A stretch of DNA of 64,000 nt, taken from contig NZ_BAGB01000003.1 of NCBI RefSeq assembly GCF_000308615.1, forward strand, positions 1 through 64,000, given 5' to 3'. This DNA comes from Nocardia jiangxiensis NBRC 101359 (GTDB lineage: Bacteria > Actinomycetota > Actinomycetes > Mycobacteriales > Mycobacteriaceae). Every line of letters starts with the position of its first letter. Position 1 is the first letter of the stretch. Made by a program: the position numbers and the translations under genes. This document shows positions 37,710-47,928 of this stretch, piece by piece. The notes below the pieces were generated by a model, which ran no database searches, was not told the origin of the DNA, and worked only from the letters and a program-made list of their open reading frames with translations.

Positions 37710-38609
37710 TCACCAATCCTGTTCGTATTCCGGCGGACTCGGCTCGCGTCCGCGCGCGGGCAGGCCGAGCAGATACTCGCCGTAGCCCGAGCGGGTCAGC
37801 GGTTCGGCCAGTCGCAGGAGCTGATCGTCGTCGATATAGCCCATCCGCCACGCGACCTCTTCGGGCGCACCGATTTTCAGGCCCTGACGTTCCTCGATGG
37901 TACGGACGTAGTTGGCCGCGTCCAGCAGCGAATCGAACGTCCCGGTGTCGAGCCAGGCGGTGCCGCGGGCCAGCACGTCGACCCGGAGTCTGCCCTGTTC
38001 CAGATAGATCCGGTTGATATCGCTGATCTCGTATTCGCCACGCGCGGAAGGGCGTAGGCCCTGGGCGATCGCCACGACGTCGTTGTCGTAGAAGTACAGC
38101 CCCGGGATCGCGTAGCTCGACCGCGGCTTCGCGGGCTTCTCCTCGATGGAAATCGCACGGCCGTCGGCGAATTCGACCACTCCGTAGGCGGTGGGATCGG
38201 ACACCGGGTAGGCGAAGATCGCACCTCCGGTGATCCGGTGGAACCGCCGCAGCCGGGTGCCCAGGCCGGGGCCGTGAAAGATGTTGTCGCCCAGCACGAG
38301 TGCGGCCGGTTCCCGGCCGATGTGATCCGCGCCGAGCACGAACGCCCGCGCCAGCCCGTCCGGCTCGGGCTGGACGACGTAGCTGATCGCGATGCCGAAC
38401 TGCGACCCGTCGCCCAGCAGCCGGGTGAACGACGGGGCGTCCTCGGGCGTGGTGATGATCAGGATGTCCTGGATACCGGCCAGCATCAGGGTCGAGAGCG
38501 GGTAGTACACCATCGGCTTGTCGTAGACCGGGACCAGCTGTTTGCTCACCCCGCGCGTGATCGGGTGCAGCCGTGTTCCGGTGCCACCGGCCAGGATGAT
38601 TCCGCGCAT
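37710..38609 (-). CDS. rmlA: Glucose-1-phosphate thymidylyltransferase RmlA
   Basis: First enzyme of dTDP-L-rhamnose synthesis, making dTDP-glucose from glucose-1-phosphate and dTTP. It has 299 residues. Nucleotide-binding loop [11 protein letters not shown] at 6-16, then [17 protein letters not shown], the [10 protein letters not shown] motif, and GVVEFADG with [20 protein letters not shown]. The C-terminal tail is slightly longer than usual and acidic. It is the first gene of a two-gene rmlA-rmlC operon, divergent from the lipase gene. Confidence 0.95.
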   Translation of the reverse strand: MRGIILAGGTGTRLHPITRGVSKQLVPVYDKPMVYYPLSTLMLAGIQDILIITTPEDAPSFTRLLGDGSQFGIAISYVVQPEPDGLARAFVLGADHIGREPAALVLGDNIFHGPGLGTRLRRFHRITGGAIFAYPVSDPTAYGVVEFADGRAISIEEKPAKPRSSYAIPGLYFYDNDVVAIAQGLRPSARGEYEISDINRIYLEQGRLRVDVLARGTAWLDTGTFDSLLDAANYVRTIEERQGLKIGAPEEVAWRMGYIDDDQLLRLAEPLTRSGYGEYLLGLPARGREPSPPEYEQDW

Positions 38610-38838
38610 GTCACACGAGTCTGCCAGCTGCCGCGAGATAGGGCTCGGTGAGGTTCCGACTCGGCAGCGAAACTGTCACGGCGGGTTACGCGGGACTCGA
38701 TCCGGTCGATTGATATTGCGTGGATCACGTTTCCGTGGTCCTCTGAAATGGCACTGTGTGAGATGTCAGCGCCGACAACTCGCCGCCGGAACTCCGGTTG
38801 CTGGTAATGCGGCGCGCCCGGAGTGAGGTAGGTGCGTG

Positions 38839-39837
38839 ATGGCGACCGTGCGAGTGCTGGAATCCGGCGCGGGTGTCGTGGCGAATCCGGATGGAAGCAG
38901 TCTGACTTCCCGAATGTTGCTGTTCGCTTGCCGAGGGGTCGTCGCACCGTTCGTACGGCACTATCCGGTCACCCCGCTGACCATGCCGGTCGCCCGAATG
39001 CTCGTGGACGGACTGTCCGCACTGCGCCCGGGACCGTCGGGTGTGGAACGAGAACAGGTGCGGCTCAACGGTTTCCGGATGGAGATCCTGCGTCCCGCCG
39101 GAGCCCGCAAGGCATTGCGCGACGGTGCGGTCATGTACATGCACGGTGGCGGATTCTTCCTGTGCGGCCTGGATACGCATCGTCCGGTCGCGGCCGCCCT
39201 GGCCCGGCGTACCGGCCTCGCGGTGGTCAACGTCGAATACCGCCAGCTGCCGGGCACATCCATCGCCGATTCGGTCCAGGACTGCCTGACCGCGTACCGC
39301 TGGCTGCTGCGGCACGGGGCCGACCCCGCGCGGATCGTCTTCGCCGGCGACTCGGCCGGTGGGTATCTCAGTTTCGCGACCGCGCTACGCGCGGTCGCGG
39401 CCGGTTTGCCGACCCCGGCCGGACTGGTGGGCCTGTCCCCGCTGCTGGATCTGGACTGTGCGGCCAAACGCGATTACGTCAACGTCGACCGCGACCCCTA
39501 CATCCCGCTGTCCGGACTCGAGCAGGTGGTCGAATACGGCGCGAAGGTCCAGGGTCGGCTGGATCCGGCGCTCTCGCCGGTCAACGGCGCGCTGGCGAGT
39601 CTGCCGCCGGCGTTGTTGATCGTCGGCGAGGACGAATTGCTGCGCTACGACTGCGAATTGATGGCCGAACGGCTCACCGCGGCCGGGGTGCCGAACTCCC
39701 TGGAGTTGTGGCGCGGTCAGGTGCACGCATTCATGAGCATCCTGCCGAACATGCCCGAGAGCCGGTCGGTGCTGGGCCGGGTGGCGCGTTTCGTGCGCGC
39801 CCGGATCGAGGCGGAATCGCCCGCTCGCACGGCATGA
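38839..39837 (+). CDS. Alpha/beta hydrolase of the hormone-sensitive lipase family
   Basis: A 332-residue esterase/lipase with the HSL-family motifs: YMHGGGFFLCG (oxyanion hole), FAGDSAGGY (nucleophile Ser), ED in LLIVGEDELL and VHAF (His). The N-terminal cap region (about 1-80) is typical of the LipN/LipH group. No signal peptide. The start could be ATG 38839 or the GTG immediately before it; GAGGT precedes both. Substrate is unknown. It ends before a hairpin shared with the convergent exported-protein gene. Confidence 0.88.
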   Translation: MATVRVLESGAGVVANPDGSSLTSRMLLFACRGVVAPFVRHYPVTPLTMPVARMLVDGLSALRPGPSGVEREQVRLNGFRMEILRPAGARKALRDGAVMYMHGGGFFLCGLDTHRPVAAALARRTGLAVVNVEYRQLPGTSIADSVQDCLTAYRWLLRHGADPARIVFAGDSAGGYLSFATALRAVAAGLPTPAGLVGLSPLLDLDCAAKRDYVNVDRDPYIPLSGLEQVVEYGAKVQGRLDPALSPVNGALASLPPALLIVGEDELLRYDCELMAERLTAAGVPNSLELWRGQVHAFMSILPNMPESRSVLGRVARFVRARIEAESPARTA

Positions 39838-39885
39838 GAGTGCGCGTGCTGCTCGAACGCCGCAGTCGCACGACCTGAATGAGAA

Positions 39886-39920
39886 AGCACCCCCGCACTG
39901 TCGATTCGTGCGGGGGTGCT
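39886..39920. terminator. Strong bidirectional hairpin terminator
   Basis: AGCACCCCCGCAC (39886-39898) pairs perfectly with GTGCGGGGGTGCT (39908-39920), loop of nine bases, between two convergent genes. Confidence 0.9.
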
Positions 39921-39937
39921 GTTCGTCTCGAGCGGTA

Positions 39938-40651
39938 TTACTTGCTCTTGGACGGGGTGAACGGCGCGTTGATGGTGGTGAAGTACTGCGCCGCAGCCGC
40001 GATCGCGACGGGAGCGGTCACCAGCAGCTGGCCCGCGAGGGTGCCCAGGGCGCCGACGGCGATGATGCCACCGAGGCAGCCGACAGCGGCGGCCGGGATG
40101 AAGCCGCCGAACAGGCCGACGATGGCCGCAGCCGCGACGGTCGCACCGGCGATGCCGCCGAGGACGCAACCGACCGCGCCGCCGCTGAGGCCACCGACCA
40201 GGGTGCCGATGGTGGCGCCGGTGGAGATGGTGTCCTTCATGCGGTTGAACGCCGCCTGCTCACGGTCGTACGGGGTCTTCCACGGCGCGGAGTCCTGGTA
40301 GGGCAGGTCGACCGGCTTGTAGACCGCGTGCTGCATATCGAACTGCGGGGTCAGGGTCGCGGTGTGATCCGCGATGTTCGCCGCGATCGGGAACACGAAG
40401 TCGTCCACCCGGAAGTTCAGTGGCGTTCCGGCCAGCACCTTGCCGCTGGCTGCCTTGATCTTGAAGACGCCGTTCTCGACGTCCATCGAACCGGCATCGG
40501 TCTTGATGATGGTGGCGGTCTTGGTGGTGGTGGCCTTGTAGTCGACCGCGCCCTTGTCGGCGGTGGCCGGGGCCGCGTTGACGGTACCGGCGGTGATGCC
40601 GAGCGCGGCGATCACCAGGGCCGACGTCGCGGCGAATTTCCTCATCAACAT
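39938..40651 (-). CDS. Exported protein with C-terminal glycine-zipper region, nocardial family
   Basis: A 237-residue protein with a clear Sec signal peptide (MLMRKFAATSALVIAALG then cleavage near VNAAP), a beta-rich segment (about 38-110) and a long Gly/Ala-rich hydrophobic stretch (about 143-225: GATIGTLVGGLSGG, GLFGGFIPAAAVG). Two cysteines lie in the hydrophobic part. The C-terminus has glycine-zipper spacing seen in membrane-inserting or channel-like proteins. I recall similar proteins in other Nocardia, without known function. It is not an MspA-type porin. Its start is at ATG 40651 after GAGG, with ATG 40645 as alternative. Confidence 0.65.
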   Translation of the reverse strand: MLMRKFAATSALVIAALGITAGTVNAAPATADKGAVDYKATTTKTATIIKTDAGSMDVENGVFKIKAASGKVLAGTPLNFRVDDFVFPIAANIADHTATLTPQFDMQHAVYKPVDLPYQDSAPWKTPYDREQAAFNRMKDTISTGATIGTLVGGLSGGAVGCVLGGIAGATVAAAAIVGLFGGFIPAAAVGCLGGIIAVGALGTLAGQLLVTAPVAIAAAAQYFTTINAPFTPSKSK

Positions 40652-40946
40652 GTTCGTGGAACCTCGGTGGTTTCGAATCGGGGGGACACGGAAATCGAAA
40701 TCCAGGTCAGCTAACGCGCGGTGAATCGGCTGTGACCGTTAATTCAAATTCTGTTCACCGAGCGGTACCAGCGGTCTGTGCGTTTGCGGAAAAGCGCAGC
40801 GCGCGTGCGGTTTTCGGGGGTCTATCGGACCGGTGACCCAGGACTCGGTGTGATGAATATCACGGCCAATGAAGGCATTCAGTGCTGGAAACTTGATCTG
40901 AATGGGGTATTGACACCACGCGCACGCCGGGTATCCACTCGGCCGA

Positions 40947-41962
<1,016 letters not shown>

Positions 41963-41987
41963 TCGCTCCCACCGCGAATTCCCGGGC

Positions 41988-43553
41988 TCAGCCCCAGACC
42001 ATGTAGCGGTACTTCAGGATCGCGGCCACCAGCGCCACGACCGTCGCCACGACGATCACCACGGCCGGGCCGCGCGCCGGTGTGCGACCGGTCGAGTCGG
42101 CCAGCCGCAACGGCATCCAGCGCAGCAGCACCGCCAGGCCCACGATGGCCAGCGGGACGAAGTAGCGACCCTGCACCCCGTCGAGCAGGTAGAACCCGAC
42201 CGGCGAGAAGGACATGTACAGCGTCACGTAGATCATCGCGACGCTCGCCACGATCACCAGCGCGACGATCGCGGTGCGCAGGTGCGCCGCGGACATCCGC
42301 TCGGCGATCCCGGCGCTCACCGCGAAGGCCAGCAGGCAGGCCAGGATCGACAGCGCCGGAACCTCCACGTAGGAGAAGCCGAGCTCACCGAAGAACTGGG
42401 TGAACCAGTGCTGATCCCGGAGCCAGGTGCTGTGCACGAAGATCTGCGTGAACTGCACCGGATGTTCGAGGATGAAGTGCAGCTGATCGCCCGTCCGGAC
42501 CGAATACCACTGGGCGGGCGGCCGCATCAGGCCCATCCCCTCGGTGGTCGGCGCGGCGATCTTCATCCACACCGCGAACAGCGCCGCACCGAGGATCGCG
42601 AAGAACCAGGGGACCCAGCGCAGCGCGCGACGGAAGCCGTACTGCCGGGCCGGAATCAGCGCGACCAGCATCGCCAGCAGCACGTAGGTCGGTTTGCTGA
42701 GTGGTAGCGCGATCGCGGTGAACAGCGCCGCGACCATCTCGCCGCGGGAGAGCCGGGCGTTCAGGAACAGGCCCTTCACCAGCAGACAGGACACCAGCAC
42801 GGCCAGCGCGTTGGTGATCGTGTCGGCGGTGACCGTGCCGGCCTGGAACAGCGCGATGGGCAGCACCGCCACGGTGAACGCCAGCCACTGCACCCGATAC
42901 CCGCGCAACGCGCGCAGCCCGAACGCGACGAGCACCAGGTAGGCGAGCAGTCCGGCGAGCCTGGTCAGCAGGACCGTCTGCCCGACGTTCAGCCCGGCCG
43001 CCTCCGCGATGCGCAGGCCCACCGCCGCGGGCACGTACGGAACCGGGGAGTAGGCCGCGGTGTTGGTGAACCACATCTGCTTGGTCGCCGAGGACACCGG
43101 CGCGTCCCCGAGCCGGTCGTACTGCGCGCGACCGGCGGACAGCGGGGCGGGCTCGGGCGGCCTGCGGTTGTAGTCCTTGAACGCGTAATCCATCAGTGCG
43201 TCGATGCTCACCGGGATCTGCCCGCCGTAGGCCACCCCGCGCGAATCCGCGATCCGCTCCGGCCCGAAGCCACCGTGCGCGACCTGGTAGGACCTGCCGA
43301 ACTGGGTGAGCTCGTCATGCCCCCAGAACGGCGGCGTGAGGGCGGTGAACACCGCGCCGAAGACCGTGGCGATCAGCAGGAAGGCGACCGTGCCGATGCC
43401 CAGGTGCCGTTGCACCCAGCACACCACCGCACTCGTGCGGCTCGACGTCGAGGACGAATCCTCGTGTGGCACGGCATTATCGGACTTGGTATCGGTGTGC
43501 CCGGCGTCGTCGGCGGGCGAGTTGTCGGCTTCGGGCTCGGCCTGCGTGGTCAT
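41988..43553 (-). CDS. DUF2142-family membrane protein, putative GT-C glycosyltransferase
   Basis: A 521-residue integral membrane protein. A Ser/Asp-rich cytoplasmic N-terminus (1-45) precedes about ten helices. The first large loop begins with WGHDELTQFGRSYQVAHGG, the DUF2142 hallmark, with an Asp-Glu pair where GT-C enzymes keep their catalytic acid. Its start overlaps the stop of the upstream GT2 gene (ATGA), so the two are made together. With the GT2 and the divergent GtrA gene it forms a plausible three-part module: GT2 charges polyprenyl phosphate, GtrA flips it, and this protein transfers the sugar to a surface acceptor. The acceptor is unknown. Confidence 0.75.
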   Translation of the reverse strand: MTTQAEPEADNSPADDAGHTDTKSDNAVPHEDSSSTSSRTSAVVCWVQRHLGIGTVAFLLIATVFGAVFTALTPPFWGHDELTQFGRSYQVAHGGFGPERIADSRGVAYGGQIPVSIDALMDYAFKDYNRRPPEPAPLSAGRAQYDRLGDAPVSSATKQMWFTNTAAYSPVPYVPAAVGLRIAEAAGLNVGQTVLLTRLAGLLAYLVLVAFGLRALRGYRVQWLAFTVAVLPIALFQAGTVTADTITNALAVLVSCLLVKGLFLNARLSRGEMVAALFTAIALPLSKPTYVLLAMLVALIPARQYGFRRALRWVPWFFAILGAALFAVWMKIAAPTTEGMGLMRPPAQWYSVRTGDQLHFILEHPVQFTQIFVHSTWLRDQHWFTQFFGELGFSYVEVPALSILACLLAFAVSAGIAERMSAAHLRTAIVALVIVASVAMIYVTLYMSFSPVGFYLLDGVQGRYFVPLAIVGLAVLLRWMPLRLADSTGRTPARGPAVVIVVATVVALVAAILKYRYMVWG

Positions 43554-44515
43554 CTCGCCCGCCCGGCATGTTCGGGCACCGCGGCGCCCACCGCCGAATA
43601 GCGCAGATACATCAGTCTCGCGGCCTCGTGCCGGGACCGGCGGATACCGTCCAGGATCAGGCCCGCGGTCCAGGCCAGACTGCCCAGCAGCAGCAGGGTG
43701 AAGGCCAGGAACAGCGTCGGGAATCGCGGCACCTGGTGGATCTCGTAGAACTGCACGATGATCGGCACGGTCAGGATGATCGAGATCAGCCAGGCCAGCG
43801 TGCCGAACAGCCCGTAGAACGCGACCGGTCGCTCGTGCCGGGCCAGGCCGACGATCAACGCCAGGATCTTGAAACCGTCGTGGTAGGTGCGCAGTTTGCT
43901 CTCACTGCCCGCGGGCCGATCGCGGAAACCGACCGGGACCTGGGTCTGCGGCACCCGCAGATGCAGCGAATGCACCGTGAGTTCGGTTTCGATCTCGAAC
44001 TCGCGCGAGACCGCCGGGAAACTCTTGACGAATCGGCGCGAGAACACCCGATAGCCGGAGAGCATGTCCTCGACGTTCTCGCCGAACACCTTGCCGACCA
44101 CGCCGTTGAGCACCTTGTTGCCGGTTTCGTGACCGGCGCGGTAGGCCGAGGCGCCCGCATCCTCGCGGCGGACGCCCAGCACATGGTCGTAGGGGCCGGA
44201 CAGCAGTGCCTCGATCATCCGGGGTGCCGCGGCGGCGTCGTAGGTGTCGTCGCCGTCGATCATCAGATAGATGTCGGCCTCGATATCGGCGAAGGCACGC
44301 CGGACCACGTTGCCTTTGCCCTTGGTCGTCTCGGTGCGCACGATCGCGCCCGCCTCGCGGGCCCGCTCGGCGGTGCCGTCGGTGCTCAGATTGTCGTAGA
44401 CGTAGACGACGATGTCCGGCACGGCAGCCTTGAGGTCGCTGACGACCTTGGCGACCGCGGCTTCTTCGTTATGACACGGCACCACGGCGGCGATGCGAAA
44501 TTCGGTGGGGTCCAC
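43550..44515 (-). CDS. GT2-family polyprenyl-phosphate glycosyltransferase with two C-terminal helices
   Basis: A 321-residue protein whose N-terminal GT-A domain resembles dolichol-phosphate mannosyltransferases and GtrB: VVPCHNEEAAVAKVV, the metal site MIDGDDTYD, and MLSGYRVFSRRFV. Two membrane helices follow (about 228-252 and 263-285). It is expected to transfer a sugar from a nucleotide donor to polyprenyl phosphate on the cytoplasmic face. It starts at GTG 44515 and is divergent from the GtrA gene. Confidence 0.85.
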   Translation of the reverse strand: MDPTEFRIAAVVPCHNEEAAVAKVVSDLKAAVPDIVVYVYDNLSTDGTAERAREAGAIVRTETTKGKGNVVRRAFADIEADIYLMIDGDDTYDAAAAPRMIEALLSGPYDHVLGVRREDAGASAYRAGHETGNKVLNGVVGKVFGENVEDMLSGYRVFSRRFVKSFPAVSREFEIETELTVHSLHLRVPQTQVPVGFRDRPAGSESKLRTYHDGFKILALIVGLARHERPVAFYGLFGTLAWLISIILTVPIIVQFYEIHQVPRFPTLFLAFTLLLLGSLAWTAGLILDGIRRSRHEAARLMYLRYSAVGAAVPEHAGRAR

Positions 44516-44687
44516 CCCGTCAATCCCTCGGTATTTTGATCGGCCGACGAAAATACGAACACCGGGAGGCTACAGGGCTCCCACAGACCACTGTCCGCGA
44601 ACCCTGTATAAGAGCTGTGCGGTCGAGCCGTACCCTCTCGAAACCGAGGTCGACCCGGTGGTGGGAGCGGTATTCGGTGGGATCGGG

Positions 44688-44693
44688 TACCGT
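44688..44693 (+). promoter_or_regulatory. Leaderless -10 box of the second gtrA-like gene
   Basis: TACCGT (TANNNT) ends six bases before GTG 44700. Confidence 0.45.
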
Positions 44694-44699
44694 CGCCGG

Positions 44700-45209
44700 G
44701 TGTCGCGGAGTGAGACAGTGACGGCGGAAACCGGGAGATCCGGTGATGGTCTGCTCGGCAAGGTGATCGCCGCATTGCGTACCGGCGGAGCGTTTCTGGT
44801 GGTCGGCGGGATCGGGTTCCTGGTCGATGCGGGCACCTACAACCTGTTGGTGTTCTGGGGCGGTCACGGTGTGCTGTACCGCTCGCCGCTGGTCGCGAAG
44901 ATCATCGCGATCGCGGTTGCGACCGTGGTCACCTATTTCGGCAACAAATGGTGGACCTTCGCGCACAAGAAGGGCGGCAGTGCGGCGCGCGAATACGTGC
45001 TGTACACCGTGTTCAACCTGATCGCCATCGCCTTGCAGCTCGGCTGCCTGGGGTTTTCCCGGTACGTGCTGCACCTTTCGACACCGCTGTCGGACAACAT
45101 CTCCGGCACACTCATCGGTCAGATCGTGGCCGTGATTTTTCGCTATTGGGCATACGACAAATTCGTGTTCACCGGCGCGTCGGCAGCCCGGCCCGACGCG
45201 GACGCGTGA
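44700..45209 (+). CDS. GtrA-family membrane protein
   Basis: A 169-residue protein with four predicted helices and the GtrA pattern (FLVVGGIGFLVDAGTYNLLV and YFGNKWWTFAHK). It is expected to assist flipping or presentation of a polyprenyl-linked sugar. GTG 44700 is supported by a -10 box six bases upstream; GTG 44718, after GGAG, is the alternative. It stands 66 bases upstream of glfT2 and divergent from the GT2/DUF2142 pair, so it may serve either. Confidence 0.82.
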   Translation: MSRSETVTAETGRSGDGLLGKVIAALRTGGAFLVVGGIGFLVDAGTYNLLVFWGGHGVLYRSPLVAKIIAIAVATVVTYFGNKWWTFAHKKGGSAAREYVLYTVFNLIAIALQLGCLGFSRYVLHLSTPLSDNISGTLIGQIVAVIFRYWAYDKFVFTGASAARPDADA

Positions 45210-45275
45210 GTCGGCGATAATGATTGCCGTCGCACAGGAATCACCTAGCAGACGAAACACAGAGGGAAATCCAGT

Positions 45276-47183
45276 ATGGAACAGTCGGCTGGCCAGGCCG
45301 TGACCGAGAACGACCCGCGCTCCGTCGCCCCCGCGCCCGAGGCGCGGGTCACGGAGAACCTGGCCCCGGACCGGTTGGTGTTGGCGCGCGGCGTGTTCAC
45401 CGGACCGGCGCCCAAGATCAGCGACGAACTGTACGCCGTGGTCAAAGGCAAATCGCAGCGCGAGCGGCTGTCGTTACGGCTGGACAAGGGCGCGAGCGCG
45501 CACACCAACACCTATTTCGGCCGGTTCGCGGCCAGTTACTGGCAGCGGTGGACGACCGTGACCGAGGTCGAGGTCGCGATGACGCTCGAGGTGGGTGATC
45601 GGGCGCGTATCCGCCTGGCCGCCTCCGATATCGCCGGGCATCGCCGCATCATCGACTCCGCCGACGTCTCCGGCGACGGCCGGGTGGTGCTGCGCGCACC
45701 GCTGGACCAGTACGTCGACGGTGGTGCGCTGTGGCTCGAATTCGACGCTGTCGGTGGGGAACTCGGCATCACCGAACTGGCCTGGAGCGCGCCCGCGCCC
45801 GAACGCGTGCGTCCGGTGGCCATCGCGATCTGCACGTTCAACCGCGCCGAGGACTGCGCGCACACCGTCGCCGCGCTGGCCTCGGATCCGGTGGTGCTGT
45901 CCGCGTTGACCGCGGTGTACGTGGTGGATCAGGGCACCGATCTGGTCGAGAACCGTCCGCTCTACCAGGAGACCGCACCGCGGTTCGGCGAGAAGCTGCA
46001 CTACATCCGGCAGCCCAATCTCGGTGGCGCGGGCGGATTCACGCGCGGACTGTACGAGGTGTCCGCGGCGGGCAGTTTCACCGGTTCGGAGCACGCCGAC
46101 ATCATCCTGATGGACGACGACATCCTGTGCGAGCCGGAAACCGTTGTGCGACTTCAGGCTTTCGCCAATCTGACCGTGGAGCCGACGCTGGTCGGCGCGC
46201 AGATGCTGTTCCTGCTCAACCCCGACTACCTCAACGTCGGCGCAGAGGAGGTGCACCTGGGCGAGCTCAAGCACGGGCAGAAGGTGCCCAAGGCGTTGCG
46301 CAACACCAGCATGCTCAAGCGCAATCAGGAACGTCGCGTCGACGCGGGCTACAACGCCTGGTGGACCTGCCTGATCCCGGCCGAGGTGGTGGACCGGATC
46401 GGACTTCCGGTGCCGATCTTCTTCCAGTGGGACGACGTGGAATACGGCATCCGGGCCCGTGAGGCCGGGTTCGTGACGGTGACGCTGCCGAACGCCGCGG
46501 TGTGGCACGCGGACTTCTACTGGAAGGACTACGACGACTGGGCGCGCTACTTCAGTATGCGCAATTCGCTCATCGTCGGATCGATGCACGCCGATCTGGA
46601 TCCCAAGGCGGTCACCCGTCAGCTGTTCCGGACGCTGGCCGAACATCTCGTCGCGATGCAGTACGGCCTGGTGCACACCACGTTGCAGGGGATCGAGGAT
46701 TTCCTGAAGGGCCCGAAGGTGTTGCGAGACGGCGGAATCGCCGCTCTCGCCGCCGCGCGCGGCACCCGCTCGGAGTTCGAGGAGACGGTCAGACATCCGG
46801 CCGCGACGGCCCCGATCCGGTCCGCCGACATCCAGGTGCGCCGCGACGCCGGCGATCCGAGCCGCCCGGTCCTGGTGCTGATCAAGCGCGCGATCCAGCA
46901 GTGGACCGGCCGCACCCAGCCCGGCCTCAAGGCGGTCACCCGCGAGGACGCGCACTGGTGGCACGTGGCCCTGTTCGACCACGTCATGGTCACCGACGCC
47001 TCCCAGTCCGGTGTGCGAATCCGCAAGCGGGACAAGGCCAAGGCCCGCGCCCTGCTGCTGCGCACCATCCGCGTCCTGCGCCGCCTGCGCCGCGAACTCC
47101 CGGCCCTGAGCCAGCAGTACCGCACCGCCATGCCCGAACTCACCAGCCGCGAGAACTGGGAACGCCTTTACAAGATTGACTGA
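45276..47183 (+). CDS. glfT2: Galactofuranosyltransferase GlfT2
   Basis: Bifunctional processive enzyme that builds the alternating beta-1,5/1,6 galactan of arabinogalactan from UDP-galactofuranose. It has 635 residues (637 in M. tuberculosis). An N-terminal beta-barrel domain precedes the GT-A domain with the metal-binding Asp280-Asp282 in LMDDDILCEPE, the catalytic-base motif WDD (Asp386/Asp387), and His411 in WHAD, spaced as in the mycobacterial protein. The C-terminal helical part is basic and amphipathic. ATG 45276 follows GAGGGAA. The usual partner glf (UDP-galactopyranose mutase) is not in the window. Confidence 0.95.
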   Translation: MEQSAGQAVTENDPRSVAPAPEARVTENLAPDRLVLARGVFTGPAPKISDELYAVVKGKSQRERLSLRLDKGASAHTNTYFGRFAASYWQRWTTVTEVEVAMTLEVGDRARIRLAASDIAGHRRIIDSADVSGDGRVVLRAPLDQYVDGGALWLEFDAVGGELGITELAWSAPAPERVRPVAIAICTFNRAEDCAHTVAALASDPVVLSALTAVYVVDQGTDLVENRPLYQETAPRFGEKLHYIRQPNLGGAGGFTRGLYEVSAAGSFTGSEHADIILMDDDILCEPETVVRLQAFANLTVEPTLVGAQMLFLLNPDYLNVGAEEVHLGELKHGQKVPKALRNTSMLKRNQERRVDAGYNAWWTCLIPAEVVDRIGLPVPIFFQWDDVEYGIRAREAGFVTVTLPNAAVWHADFYWKDYDDWARYFSMRNSLIVGSMHADLDPKAVTRQLFRTLAEHLVAMQYGLVHTTLQGIEDFLKGPKVLRDGGIAALAAARGTRSEFEETVRHPAATAPIRSADIQVRRDAGDPSRPVLVLIKRAIQQWTGRTQPGLKAVTREDAHWWHVALFDHVMVTDASQSGVRIRKRDKAKARALLLRTIRVLRRLRRELPALSQQYRTAMPELTSRENWERLYKID

Positions 47184-47205
47184 CTTCGAGTCGACGCCCG
47201 TCCGA

Positions 47206-47230
47206 GGCCGGGGTCAATCGGACCCCGGCC
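47206..47230. terminator. Bidirectional hairpin terminator
   Basis: GGCCGGGGTC (47206-47215) pairs with GACCCCGGCC (47221-47230), loop AATCG. It lies after glfT2 and overlaps the last codons of the convergent TetR gene. Confidence 0.75.
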
Positions 47231-47834
47231 CGTCGGTGCCGGGCGAAGGTCGATGACACAGCAGGATTCGGGCCGATTCGGCGACGTCCGCTTCCAGCCA
47301 GGCGGGTAGTTCCCCCTGGCGGGCGTGGCGGCGGAGGGTGGCGTTGGGGAGGTCGACCACGGCGTTGGCCACCCGGTCCAGATCGCGGGGAGCGGTGCTG
47401 TGGAACAGGTCTCGGGTGAGGCGTTGGATGTGGCCGAACAGGGGCGCGTTCATCTGCTCGAGGCGCTGGCGCAGATCGGATTCGGGTTCGCCGTCGAGTA
47501 GGTCGCGGGGGCGCAGTTGCAGCAGGAGTTTCGCGTCCTCGGGCAGGGCGCGGGCGAAATCTATTGTGGATACCGCCATTCCGACCGCGGCCTCGAGCGG
47601 GTCGGGGTGTTCGGCGGCGGCCAGGGCGCGGGCCTGGAAACGTTCCAGGGCCCGCATCCAGGTCGCGACCAGGACGCCGTTGCGATTGCCGAACCGGTGG
47701 TAGAGCGTGCCCACCGGCGCACCGCTGGCCGCCGCGATCGCGGCGACGCTGGCCGCGCGCGGACCGTCCCGCAGTACCAGACTGCGGGCGGCGTCCAGGA
47801 TCGCGTCGGTGTCGTGCTTGCGGGGCGGGGCCAT
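47214..47834 (-). CDS. TetR-family regulator
   Basis: A 206-residue repressor-type protein with an N-terminal helix-turn-helix (ASVAAIAAASGAPVGTLYHRF, about 28-48) and a helical ligand-binding domain. ATG 47834 is chosen; GTG codons at 47879/47876 lie directly against a TAGTCT box (47880-47885) that would instead start transcription about 40 bases before the ATG. It follows the SDR gene by 94 bases on the same strand, and the inverted repeat upstream of the SDR gene may be its operator. Ligand is unknown. Confidence 0.87.
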   Translation of the reverse strand: MAPPRKHDTDAILDAARSLVLRDGPRAASVAAIAAASGAPVGTLYHRFGNRNGVLVATWMRALERFQARALAAAEHPDPLEAAVGMAVSTIDFARALPEDAKLLLQLRPRDLLDGEPESDLRQRLEQMNAPLFGHIQRLTRDLFHSTAPRDLDRVANAVVDLPNATLRRHARQGELPAWLEADVAESARILLCHRPSPGTDGPGSD

Positions 47835-47928
47835 CTCCAGGGCATCCTCGGTCGGGAAGCGGAACTCTGATGGCACCACAGACTAGTCCCGCCCGGACCT
47901 GGCACGAGGTCCGGGCGCGGACTGGCGA

